From Ceratodon purpureus (taxonomy: Eukaryota > Streptophyta > Bryopsida > Pseudoditrichales > Ditrichaceae), in contig CM026426.1 of the NCBI GenBank assembly GCA_014871385.1, positions 103,371,235 to 103,435,234 on the forward strand: DNA of 64,000 bases, given 5' to 3'. Below are positions 9,231 through 19,286 of this stretch, in pieces (positions within the stretch are counted from its first letter, which is position 1; every line of letters begins with the position of its first letter). A model generated the notes under the pieces. That model saw nothing but the letters and a program-made list of their open reading frames with translations, was not told the origin of the DNA and did not search any database. The position numbers and the translations under genes were made by a program.

Positions 9231-12200
9231 TGTCGTAGCACGGTGGTAACGTATTCAGTTAAATAACCTAAATAACGCGTAACACGCTAAAACCGCGCCA
9301 AGTTCGTTCCCACGAAGAACCTGCGGCTGTAAACACAACTGAGAGAAGAGATAATCTAAAAGAAACACATAAAAATCCCAAACACAAACCCAAGAAACAC
9401 CCAAGGCCACAAAATCTAAGGGATAGAGAAATCCCAGATACTACCTATTACGGAAAATTCCACTATCCAAAGGTGGAAAGTGGAACACTATCTACCCCCA
9501 AAGACTACAAGAAACCTACCTTATCTTAACACAATCTACAGGTTCAGAATTCCGACCCTAGAGCCCATCACTATGTACACAGAAACATCCCAGAAGACCC
9601 ATCGTAGTTAGCTACTCTATGACAGCATCTCCGGGATTACTAGTGGAATCTTTACTGCTGCTCCACTTTTCCGTCACCAACCGACTTCCGTACCCGGAAT
9701 AATTCTAGCGGTTTAAGCTAGAATGCTCAAAGAGGCTTTGTAGTTATTTCCGGGGATTTCGCCCACTGATTTGTCAGGGTTTTCTCCCTACTTCACGTAC
9801 TCCTACACTAATACTCCCTCCGCCTGGTGTTTCGATGGGGGCAGCCTTCTCGCGGAAAACTGTCCCACTCAAGTCTCGTACCACTCCCCCAGAAGGGGTG
9901 GAAATGCGGAAGTGGGCCACTACCCTCACAACGGGTACAAATGCTGTGTTCCGCAGGTCACACAGAGTAGGGCCACGTTTCCACGTTTCCGATGTTGGGG
10001 TGGATTGTGGAAATGGTGAAGCTCAAATCCTTGTACCGAAGTACCCCCTTCGAATCCCCAAGTATCCTCGAGCCGGAGTACACCCTCCGCACCCAAGTCT
10101 GGTATCTGCCACTTCCACTTTCCGCCCTCTCCTCCTTTCCACCCTTAGTGTTCCTCCGTCTAACACCTTCCGCACAGGGGGTGATACCGAACCGATTAAG
10201 CAAGTACACCAATCCTAAACAGGGGCGGCTGCTAGCTCACCAAGTACCCCCTTGCATGAGAGCAACGGCTTGAATTAGGGATGTTTAAAACTTGCTTAAT
10301 AGAGGCTCACAGCCCGAACTGACCTAACACGGAATACTAGCCTAACTAACCTACACAGCGTTTATGGGGACCGGTGCAAACTCGGAAACAGCAAGAATGG
10401 GAAGGAGGGACCACTCACTTTGCTCATGCACTCAAGAAAACAACTCAAGACAAATGTGGAGTAAAACATAAAGCCTGAATTGCACAAAAGAACACAAACA
10501 TCGCAAAATGGTGAGAGAAAACCCCAAGGGTTCTCCCTTTTAAACTACTGAGCCACGGGCCGCGTGATCAGAATCACGGGCCACGTGGCAGCAGGTTGAC
10601 TTTCCGCTACCCGAAGAGCCAAGGCCCGAAACTAGGAAAAAGACAAAAACAATAAAGTCTAACTTCACCTAACTACCCTGGTCTACCTACCACGACTACT
10701 TGCATCTGAAGCTTCCTACCAAAAATATCTCCTAAATAGAGTCCTAAGATCTACCCACTGCCCCTCTTCTTCCTCTCCTTGGCCTCCATCTTCCTCAGCT
10801 TCCGCTTTTCCTTGCGGCCCAGCTTATCTTTCGCGGCCACTGAGGCTAGTGGCGGTCCAACTGTCGCATCGTGGCCAAGTGGGCCTGAGATCTCGGCGGC
10901 GCGCTCCCTCAGTTCCGAGGAATCCGGCGCAAGTGGGGCTGCCAGCTGACTGACTTCCGGCTGCCGCGGACCACGTGGCTGAGTGGCCGGTGTCACTTGC
11001 TCCTTCTCCGAGAAAAGTGGCGGCGGGTTTCTAGAAACTACCTGGAAAGTCACTGAAGGGCTGGCCGGTGATGCCTCTGCCACGTGGCCGCTTCTCAGGG
11101 TCTCCTTATCGCCGGCGGAAATAGCCGGGGTGGAATTCAGATCCACTGTCACAGGGGCAGAAACAGGGTCCGGGGCAGTAATGTCCGTAATATACTCTTC
11201 TTCTCCCGCTGCTTCGGTTTCCGCTTCTGCCCTTGTGCCTCCCGGGGTCTTCTCAGCTGAACTCGAGGAAGTCTCCTCATCATCCGAAGACTCATCTGAT
11301 GACGGGAACAGCTGATCCAAAGTAGCCACCAGAGTCCTCATTGCTCTTAGGGCCGCGTCCATCTTGCTCCCCTGATCCATAACAAAGGGAACCAACTTGG
11401 TCCCGGAGACGTGGCCCGCGTTCTTCAAATCTGCATCGAACATCTTGGCCTTGAGCCATACATCTCCGGGGACTCCCACGGTATCCATGACCTTCCTTGT
11501 GACGCTGGCTGCCTCCCTCATCTGTTTCTGGAGCTCCTTCTTCTCTGCCTCTACCTTCGCAAGCTTCTCCAAGACCTTCCGATTTTCCGCCGTGAGTTGG
11601 TCCACCTTCCCTTCCAGCTTCCGCTCGTGGCGCGGATCCTGTACCGCTTCCCGGACTGCTGTCACTAAGGTATCCCGCGGAGGATTCCCTACTATTGCTC
11701 CCAACTGCTGGAGCTGAACCTCATTAACCCTCCACCTATCTCTTACCCCCTCCAGGTCGCGGATGATGGCATCCAGTGACACTTCCCCTCTGGGCTGACT
11801 GTCCGTTCCAACTTCCACTACTCGGGTGGCGGACCTGGTCCGCGTTGCAGGTGTCCCTTCCGTCGTTTTCCTCTTCTTTGCCGCTGGCTGCTCCTCGGTA
11901 CTGACCTCTATAACCTCCTCTTCCTTTGATTCGTCCGGGCCGAGGTCGGGTTCCGAGTCAGTGGTCTGCAATTCCCTCATGATCTGGTGGCCCGCCCACT
12001 GGACCGTCTCCTCTTCCGTGAGCAGGTTTCCGTGCTCGTACAGGTGGTAGAGGAAAGGCCCAATGTATGAGGGCTTCCCACGCTTGGTGGCCGTGTCCAG
12101 CTTGTGTACCACCTCCCCTATGATACTCCCCCAGTCCACTACCCTCTCCCCCGAGAAGGAGAGAAGAATAGTAGTGGCTAGGGTGAGAGTTACATTGTAA

Positions 12201-13459
12201 GGCTTCTCAGGGCTCAGTATCGGCACTAGGAATGCCAAGACCCTCCTCTCCCTCTTGTCCTTACAGTCCTTCACATAATACCCATACTTCGCATCCAACT
12301 TCTGGGCAAACTTACCTCTGGTACAGTCGTCTTTCTTGGATGCCATGCCCTCACCTCCGGTTGGAAACCCGTAAACTCCTGTCCAGAGCTCCGCACTCCA
12401 TCGATCGGGCCGCCCCCGCACAGTAGTCGCGTACCGCGGATCCACCTTCCCGGTAGTTAGTTCCTTCACCATAGCCTCGCTCCGCACCCTCCAGGACTTC
12501 TTCAATAAACCACCGCAGCCCATCCTCTTAAGGTCCTCCTCTAGGTCACGGCCCTCCTCTGCATTGTTGGGGATACCCACGTGGATCTTTCGGAGACCCA
12601 CTGTCCCGTCTTGGCTTCGCTTCTTGGGCTGTGCGGCCATGGCGTCCCACTGTCGGTGCGTACTTCTAACCCTCCGGCTCCTCAGTCGCGGTCGGCGCTC
12701 CCAATCCTCCGCTTTCTGCTTGGTGACTGCTCCGCAGTGCCGCGATCCCCCTGTCGGTGCTGTCCACCTTGCTTGGGCGGCGCCGCGGCTAGGGTTTCCC
12801 ACCTCAGGCTGCTACCGACTACCACTAACCCGAGCTCCCTTCTAACACTATGCCGCGACCTAGGGTTTCTCCACACGACGTGCTGCCTACTGTGGCTGCG
12901 TCTCGACTACCGCTACCCCTCTAAGAGATGCCTCAATTCGGCGCTGTCCGCTGTCGGTGCTTCCCGCCTCCAGCGTTATCCGCTACCTGCCAAAAGTAAT
13001 TTCTACAGTGCGCTCCGCCTCTCTCGGATCCCACTAGTTTCTATCCCTCACCCTAGGCGGCCGCTACCGACTACTACTCACATCTCTCCTCTAAACCCTC
13101 ACCTCAGAAAGATGGAAAGAGAGAACTCCTCTCTCGAAGGAGGGGCTTCTAACCCTAGCCGCCGGTCCGATATCCGGGTCGAAACCCGGGATGGGTGAGA
13201 TCCGGGCTTCTGCATGGGCCGGGTATCACCTTTCCGCTTTCTACCTCTAAGTTTCCACCAAAAGGGCGGAAATCTAACTATCTCTAATTACTACTTTTTA
13301 ACATATTTAACTATTTTTATTTTTCCTTAATTTCTATTTCTATCATTCTAATCTAATGTCTACAATTAATTCTAACTAACTATAACTTCTATCCTTTTTA
13401 ACACTTTTAATCTAAAAACATAGACAAAACAATAATTCATGGAAAGTCGTGACACGACA
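9231..13459 (-). mobile_element. 4.2-kb element inserted in the MULE transposase gene
   Basis: Both flanks carry TCTGA (9226-9230 and 13460-13464; TCAGA on the minus strand), a clean 5-bp target duplication. The ends are TGTCGTAGCACG on the left and, read inward from the right, TGTCGTGTCACG, so TG...CA termini with 10 of 12 bases inverted. A 5-bp TSD with TG/CA ends suits an LTR-type element, and the minus-strand ORF at 10751-12640 resembles gag-like proteins of non-autonomous retroelements. However, I could not find a matching pair of long terminal repeats, so the class is unresolved. A TTTAAAAGG box near 10545 (minus) could be a promoter in the downstream end. It is younger than the MULE. 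Confidence 0.65.
10751..12640 (-). CDS. gag-like coiled-coil protein of the inserted element
   Basis: A GC-rich open frame. The first ATG is at 12640 (MAAQPKKRSQDG), giving about 629 aa, and the frame stays open upstream to 12802 without an ATG. The N-terminal third holds WSAELWTGVYGF, then LTLATTILLSFSGE and KPSYIGPFLYHLYEHGNLLT. This pattern reminds me of plant retroelement-associated 'mobile domain' proteins. The middle carries an acidic patch and KKRKTTEG (possible nuclear signal), then a coiled coil (about EGKVDQLTAENRKVLEKLAK). The C-terminal third is low-complexity, acidic and proline-rich, ending in a basic KRKLRKMEAKERKKRG tail. No zinc knuckle or polymerase is seen. The function is inferred only as structural or accessory to the element. 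Confidence 0.45.
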   Translation of the reverse strand: MAAQPKKRSQDGTVGLRKIHVGIPNNAEEGRDLEEDLKRMGCGGLLKKSWRVRSEAMVKELTTGKVDPRYATTVRGRPDRWSAELWTGVYGFPTGGEGMASKKDDCTRGKFAQKLDAKYGYYVKDCKDKRERRVLAFLVPILSPEKPYNVTLTLATTILLSFSGERVVDWGSIIGEVVHKLDTATKRGKPSYIGPFLYHLYEHGNLLTEEETVQWAGHQIMRELQTTDSEPDLGPDESKEEEVIEVSTEEQPAAKKRKTTEGTPATRTRSATRVVEVGTDSQPRGEVSLDAIIRDLEGVRDRWRVNEVQLQQLGAIVGNPPRDTLVTAVREAVQDPRHERKLEGKVDQLTAENRKVLEKLAKVEAEKKELQKQMREAASVTRKVMDTVGVPGDVWLKAKMFDADLKNAGHVSGTKLVPFVMDQGSKMDAALRAMRTLVATLDQLFPSSDESSDDEETSSSSAEKTPGGTRAEAETEAAGEEEYITDITAPDPVSAPVTVDLNSTPAISAGDKETLRSGHVAEASPASPSVTFQVVSRNPPPLFSEKEQVTPATQPRGPRQPEVSQLAAPLAPDSSELRERAAEISGPLGHDATVGPPLASVAAKDKLGRKEKRKLRKMEAKERKKRGSG

Positions 13460-14632
13460 TCTGAGATCAAACTATTGATCTCATCCTTTGAATCTCTGTA
13501 GTCGCCAACCTTAACAGGATGATCGTGAGTTTCAAGATGGATACACGTCCTGGTTTGGTTGACTGTACCAGACACATAAAAAATTTGGGCCCCACAGGTA
13601 GCAATGCAGGCGGGGGGTTCTTTGCATACCTTGCATACAACCGTGGAATCTTTTGGTGGTGGCATGTTCACACTGAAGGCTTGGAGTGTGCAGCCGTCGA
13701 ACTCGGTCTTGTTCACGTCACGAATCCGGGGCCGGCGTTCGAGAAATGGGCACTCTTTGTTGTTGCAGCGCAGCCATCCGAAGCAGCTGGAGGACCGAAA
13801 AGACAACCCCAAGTCGTTGGTGATGTTCGTGGTGATGGTCTTCGTCCAGACGTGGCCGTTGTACCGTTTGTCCATTCCTTGCATGGACTTTGCTTGCGAC
13901 CGTGATGCTCCTAGTGCGGCAGGGGGCAACTCGAAGAGAACTGGTCCATCAAAAACGGCAGGCAAGTACCCTACTCTCTCGTGTCGCATTCTTGAGTAAT
14001 TTATTTTTTTCAAAACGTTCTTACTACCAGGTCTCTCGGCAAGTTTGCGAAGTGAATCGACAATACTTATAGTACTATTCTCTGAAATTTGAGAGGAACT
14101 GGAGGACTTTATTAGAGGGGGGACTGCGGGCCTAGACTTCGCAACGTCCTGCGTGACAGGAGGGGACGACATAGCAGGACTAGTGTCCTCATTTGAAGAG
14201 AGGGTGATGACCGGAGTTTGAAGTGAAGCATCGACGCCAGACTCGACTTTGACTTTCACGTCTCGAGGAAGCGGAGTCCAAACAGTGCAAGTAGAGGAGC
14301 GACGGGGAGTAAGAATCTCTGTAGACGTCTGCATCTGAGATTCTATAAGTCCATGAACTCTATATGTCCCAGGATACAAGTGCCAGTACAAAATTCCATC
14401 TTCACCCCTCTCGGACATCTGACCTAGAGTGTGAGTGACCTCAATTGTTATTTCATCAAAAATCTCCTCCTCGACCCTGATTGTATCCTCTCTAAAAGTG
14501 AATCTCATACTTAGGTGCTGGGAGGACACGCTAGCCATACCATCGGCAGTGGTATGAAAGGAGAGGAATTCCAAAGCCGTGAGCGAACAGGAGGACCGTG
14601 CCTAGGACTTCTTGAGGAGCTGCGTACGCCAT
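13460..14632 (-). pseudogene. MULE transposase, N-terminal DNA-binding part
   Basis: A likely start is the ATG at 14632 (MAYAAPQEVLGT), whose frame is lost within about 35 codons. The main frame then runs from 14574. It codes for a conserved leader (RFTFREDTIRVEEEIFDE, GILYWHLYPGTYRVHGLIE) and a Ser/Pro-rich linker. A WRKY-GCM1-like zinc finger follows: GWLRCNNKECPF, VCKVCKEPPAC and CIHLETHDHP supply the Cys and His ligands. DSKDEINSLIS comes right up to the insertion site at 13460. The coding frames on the two sides of the inserted element agree across one copy of TCAGA, showing this was one exon before the insertion. WRKY-GCM1 fingers are usual DNA-binding modules of MULE transposases. Confidence 0.65.
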
Positions 14633-15228
14633 AGTGAAACGTAGAGTTAAAGGATATGACACTAATCGAGTGAGATGCACAAGAATGAGAGACTAAAGAG
14701 GTCGAGTACAATGATTATATACAGTTCTGGTTGCATCTTAGTAAATGAATCTGAATCACGAGTAATGGAAGTTAGTTAGGCTGTAAGTAACAGAGTTAGT
14801 TATCCTGGCGCCGTAATGAGAATTTAAGTCTTGTTATATCAACTCATGTCAGCACCATTTTAGATCGTGGTTTGATTTTTGTTCAAGAGAGCATGTCTAG
14901 GATTAGCTTTAGCCGTCAATTCATTCTAGAATTTTGGCCACGCCCTCAGTGATGGGTGACTCTTTGTCATCAACCCTATTAAAGTGGAGATTTTATTCAT
15001 TTCCGGATCAATTTAATCTATATTTATTTGCACATCAACTTTAATTCAAAATTTATTTATCTTTAGTTGTACAATGTCAGTGACCAATTTTAAAGATACT
15101 TGTCAGTGATCAATATTTATATGATAGAAGGAGTTTTTCAGCAGTAGTTAGGAATGATGAGTATATAAGCAGAGCTGAGTTCTAAACTGTCCTTTATTGT
15201 GAGGAGAGTCATTAGGTTACTTAGACAC
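14633..15228. promoter_or_regulatory. divergent intergenic region of the MULE
   Basis: About 600 bp of AT-rich sequence between the minus-strand transposase and the plus-strand ParB/methyltransferase gene. TATATAC at about 14715 (toward the transposase) and GTATATAAGCAG at about 15162 (toward the plus-strand gene, about 67 bp before its first ATG) are plausible TATA boxes. Nothing else is recognised. Confidence 0.4.
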
Positions 15229-17516
15229 ATGAAGGATAGTGGAGGGTCTAATCCCTCCACTTATGTCACTCCTAAACCGAGAAGAAAACCATGTAAGACA
15301 GATTTTACGAATAAGTTAGCGAGAAAGAGGAGAGCATCACGTAGGAAGGTTGATTTAAAAGTTGAGTAAGGGAGAGCTTCCGTGAAGGTTCGAGGAACTG
15401 GATTGCCTTTAGCTTTGAAGTTTTGTAGCATACGTAAACTTATATTAGACAGTGTAGAGGAGGTAAAAGAGGAGGTGATCGAAAACACCGTAACAAAGAT
15501 TCTGGAGCAGCACAGGCTACACCGTAGTGGGGAAGCACTTGTAGAGATGACGGACGAATTGGACTTTAATTGTAGTCAAAGAGCAGAGTCACCACAGCCT
15601 TCTATCAGATTCATTGACTCTTTGACAAGGGGCTCGGATTCTCAATTGGAGCATGATTTCAATTCCGTTGAAGTAAGTATACTGAGACCACGTTTACTAT
15701 GGTTTTCTTGTGTTTATTTTTAATTTGAAGAAAAATATGTCATTTATATAATGTAATAGTAGGGTGTGATTTATTCAAAGAGTAAGATTGATACTGTAGA
15801 CATCCTCCGACTCATAGTGTCCATTTTGGTATAATTTTACAAAGAGTGACAAGTGGATAAGGGAGGTGGGAGTTTCCACACCAGCTCCACTACTTGGAAA
15901 GGGTAGCGAAATCAAGCATTTGGTAGTTGTTGCAAGCCGGGCGAGGGAACAGATCTTGAAGGCTGGTGAAGGAGGGCTTGCAATGGCGGCATGGGAGCTG
16001 GGCGGGCGAGGGCGAGGCCAGGAGGAGGCACTCGGAGGCGGGGCGCCGGGCATGGGAGTGGAGGAGCTCGGGTTTGAAGAACCCGCGCCCTAGCCCGAGC
16101 TCGGGCTAGGAGCTGGAGGCGGCAGCGAGGGCAGCGAGGACGACGAGGACGAGGAAGAGGAGGACCCTGTCCACAACGACGAAGAGGAAGAGGAGGACCC
16201 TGTCCACGATGACGACAAGGAAGAGGAGGTACCTATCTCCACCTCAACCCACGTACCGAGAAGTTGACTAAATGTTCGTCTGGATTTTTGAATCTTGTGT
16301 GTTTTTAATCTTGGGTTTTTTGAATCTTTGATCGTACGGAAATGAGTAACGTCAAGAGGTCGTACGGCATGGATTGGGATAATCTTTCCGTACAACGTAC
16401 TTTGAATCGTGAGTTAGTGATGTTGGGATTAGAGGATTCGGAAAATGTTGTTGGGTTTAATGGATTTGGGTTCATGTTGTGGATTCGGGTTATGAGGACT
16501 CGAGATGTATGGTTGGTACTCGGGATTCCGCTTGTGCGTATTGGGGGTCTTTGGGGTCAGTAGGTGTTGATGATTCTTCCCAGTTCTCTGTTGGGTCCCG
16601 GAATGGGAGGCATTGCCCCCGCCCGAGGACGCAGTACCCTCCAAGGAGGCCGCGGGGGCTAGCTTTCTTCTTAAATGGATTGTAGGGCTTGTGGGGAATG
16701 TGGGGAATGCGGAGCTGTTTCAGAAGCCCCCAGCCGCGAGAGCGAGCTTTTTTTTTGATTCATTTGCACTTGCCTGGCATCGTGTCTGCTTTCGGAGCAG
16801 ACACGAATGCTTGGCCTGTGCATAAGCTCCCGGCCGAGGAGGCAGCAACCTCCAAGGAGGCTATTTTTTTTATTCATATCAGCTTTTTTATTTATTTATT
16901 TTAATAACTAAATTTAGTGCATTTCGTATGGATTTCAGAATACTTCACAGCAGAACATGGCGACCGATAGTGAAAGCAAGAGGCCTGAGGAGACTGAGGT
17001 ATACTTATTGTTGTGATAATTGTTTTCGTACACATGTACTGATTTTCCTTAATAATTTGAGTCAAGCATTAGAAAATTCTTTGAAATGATTTGAAACTTC
17101 TAAGTTACTTTTATGTCTTGTACTTGCAGGTAGGCTCTGATGCTTCTGACATGTCAGTAAACTCTCCAATCTCTGTGATCAACCTTTCAGACCTGTCAGA
17201 CCGAGAGGATGAGCATCTTTGTACCTGTGATTTAGGCATTCCTTTAGGTGTAGATACTGGACCTTTCGAGGTCCAGTCACCTCAGTGCATGCCTACATTG
17301 CTTGTTTATGAGCCCACCTCTCTAGTGTACATGCCGACGTGGCCACGTCTTGGTACACCGCCATCTTCGCCAAATCCTCCTGCTTCACCTTTGGTGTTGA
17401 GGAGGCCCGCCCATGTAGTCTTTGCCCGCCCATGTAGTCTTTTCCCTCCCCGCAATACTGCCCAGCGCTTGCAGTCAAACCAGGCCATTTTGGAGGAGGG
17501 GCCATCATTGAAATAG
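15229..17516 (+). pseudogene. 5' exons of the MULE-borne ParB/methyltransferase gene
   Basis: A first exon (15229-15672) begins MKDSGGSNPSTY and has a basic tract (KLARKRRASRRKV), a likely nuclear signal. One in-frame TAA (15367-15369) interrupts it, and a good donor ends it (GAA/GTAAGT). Further candidate exons are an acidic one near 16091-16229 (two copies of an EEEED-P-VH unit), 16939-16998 (flanked by CAG and GTATAC) and 17130-17516. The last begins with SPISVINLSDLSDRE, which looks like a SUMO-interacting motif (hydrophobic VINL followed by acidic residues), and ends in a proline-rich stretch. Linkage of these exons to the downstream ParB module is inferred from strand, spacing and splice signals, not proven. 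The GC-rich 15.9-16.2 kb part is unlike its AT-rich surroundings. Confidence 0.4.
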
Positions 17517-17708
17517 TAGAGAGGCTAGACAGTACTATGGAAGGGCCCCTCGTAGAGTGCCACGGCATTGATTCTTGGTGCCTTAGATGAAATTTGAGTT
17601 GTTGTTGTACTCTTTCATTTATGAGAAAATCTCTAAGTGATTGATAAATTCTATTATTCTGAATCCGCAATGTTGAGATTGATTATTCATTTTAATGGCT
17701 TCTGGCAG

Positions 17709-19195
17709 GTAACTCAGTTAACTCATATACTGGACGTGTTGCCATCATCATCAAAGCCTTCGGATTTGCAAGACGTTGTTCAAGGAGAATTGCTTCATCG
17801 AACACAGCATAAAGTTGACTCGATCAACGTCATCTGTCCTTGAAGAAGTCTCGCCTGCTTGTCCCATTGTGTAGAATGATTGCAATGGCAAAAGTCAGAC
17901 CGGTTGGCGAAATGGGCGTGCAACACCTGGAGAGGGCGTTCGTGAAGGGCTACAGAGATGGGGACCGCGTTATGTACATTTCTATGTTCAACTCTGAAGA
18001 GATGTCAACGGATGTCACAGAGGAAGTGAAGGCAAAGTGGAGCCCATGCTGGCGCATGGCAAACGAAGCCTTTGAAGCCGACCTCCAAGCAGACGATGAC
18101 CTCAATCAATTTAGTGGCAAAATGCTTTTTGTATATGAAGGTAATCATCGCCTTTCAGCTTGGTTACGACACATCAACAAGCATCATGCCGACGATCCCG
18201 CATGGCACATCTCCGTGCATTGCATCATATTGGACCCACGCAGCCAAGTGGGCAATCTTCTACATGCCATGTACGACATCAACTGGTAAGAATCTTTGTT
18301 GTTCAATGTTTCAATTTAAACTTTGAGAATGTTGATCACCCTTCTCTTACAAAGTTCATTCTGAACATGTATTTTTGTCCACAGGTCTACTGAGAATGAC
18401 CATGTGAAGAGTAATCTTCCAGCCAAGCTATTCCGCATCCGCTCTTTCGGTGTCATGAAGTTAGAAGAATTCAAGGATCTTCTAAGCCCAGAAGAGTTTG
18501 AAATCTGTGTGCAGAACAAACACGCAAAGGACCGATGGTTCACCTTAACAACAAAGGTTTTCATTGCGTTCCTGTACCAAGTAAGAATTTATTCCCTAAA
18601 TCAGCTAGTACCTTCGTCATATTCCTTACTTTAACTTGTGCATTTGAAGTAGTTTGTACACTGATATTAATACATTCTCTTTGTGCGGAGAGAGAGTTTG
18701 GTCGCCTCGGATCAGGCAGCTAGATCCTACATGGAGAACACGCCAAAGAGGATCAATTTGGATCTGGAGTTTGGGATGCGATGACGACGGCATCAAACAA
18801 CTTCGTCGATGCCATCAAAAAGAAGGACTTCACCAAATACTTGGCTGTTGCGAATCCCAAAAATGGTGACGTCTTGCTTGGGGAGTTGAGACCTTAACCA
18901 CAAATACTTTAACTAATTTGTTCCCATCTCTTTCTACTTCTAATTACATAATTCTAACTCTTTAGTTCTATTTGCAGATATATACCGCCTCTTCAGTGAT
19001 GTTTCGAAACCTGAGATGACATTTGACAAGCTGCAGAAGATTGTGCCGGCGGCAGTGGAGCTTAAGTACAAAGCTCGTTGGTTGAGGTGGTGGAACTCTT
19101 CTCCAACTTCAAGGCAGTCTTATAGATTCTTACCACTAGAATTCAAGGAAGCTGACCTCGACCGTTGCCTAAACAAGGCTTCATTCTAGGCAAGG
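17709..19195 (+). pseudogene. ParB-like module of the MULE cargo gene
   Basis: The exon ending at 18285 codes for IAMAKVRPVGEMGVQHLERA, then GKMLFVYEGNHRLSAWLRHI. This matches the ParB/Srx fold: a start-of-domain RPxxE-like strand and a G-N/H-R helix, where ParB has GxRR or GNHR. Its 5' edge (17709-17839) reads open in another frame and then stops, so the junction is damaged or spliced unusually. Exon 18385-18580 (RSFGVMKLEEFKDLL, with GTAAGA donor) follows in phase. Next come exon 18724 to about 18864 (EDQFGSGVWDAMTTASNN) and an exon from about 18978 (DIYRLFSDVSKPEMTFDK), which contains an in-frame TAG at 19187. ParB-like domains in phage and bacterial ParB-methyltransferase fusions are known. 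Here the domain stands N-terminal to a methyltransferase module in a transposon. Confidence 0.55.
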
Positions 19196-19286
19196 GTATG
19201 CTTCCCGATTTCCAAAACAGAAATTGTCGTTGTCATTCTACCACTTTCATTGCCATAGTCTAATTCTGCTGACTGTTACTTGTAGT

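Noticed and set aside
9231-13459. Long terminal repeats of the TCAGA-flanked element
   Set aside because: I compared both ends by eye and found only short inverted termini, no direct repeat of useful length.
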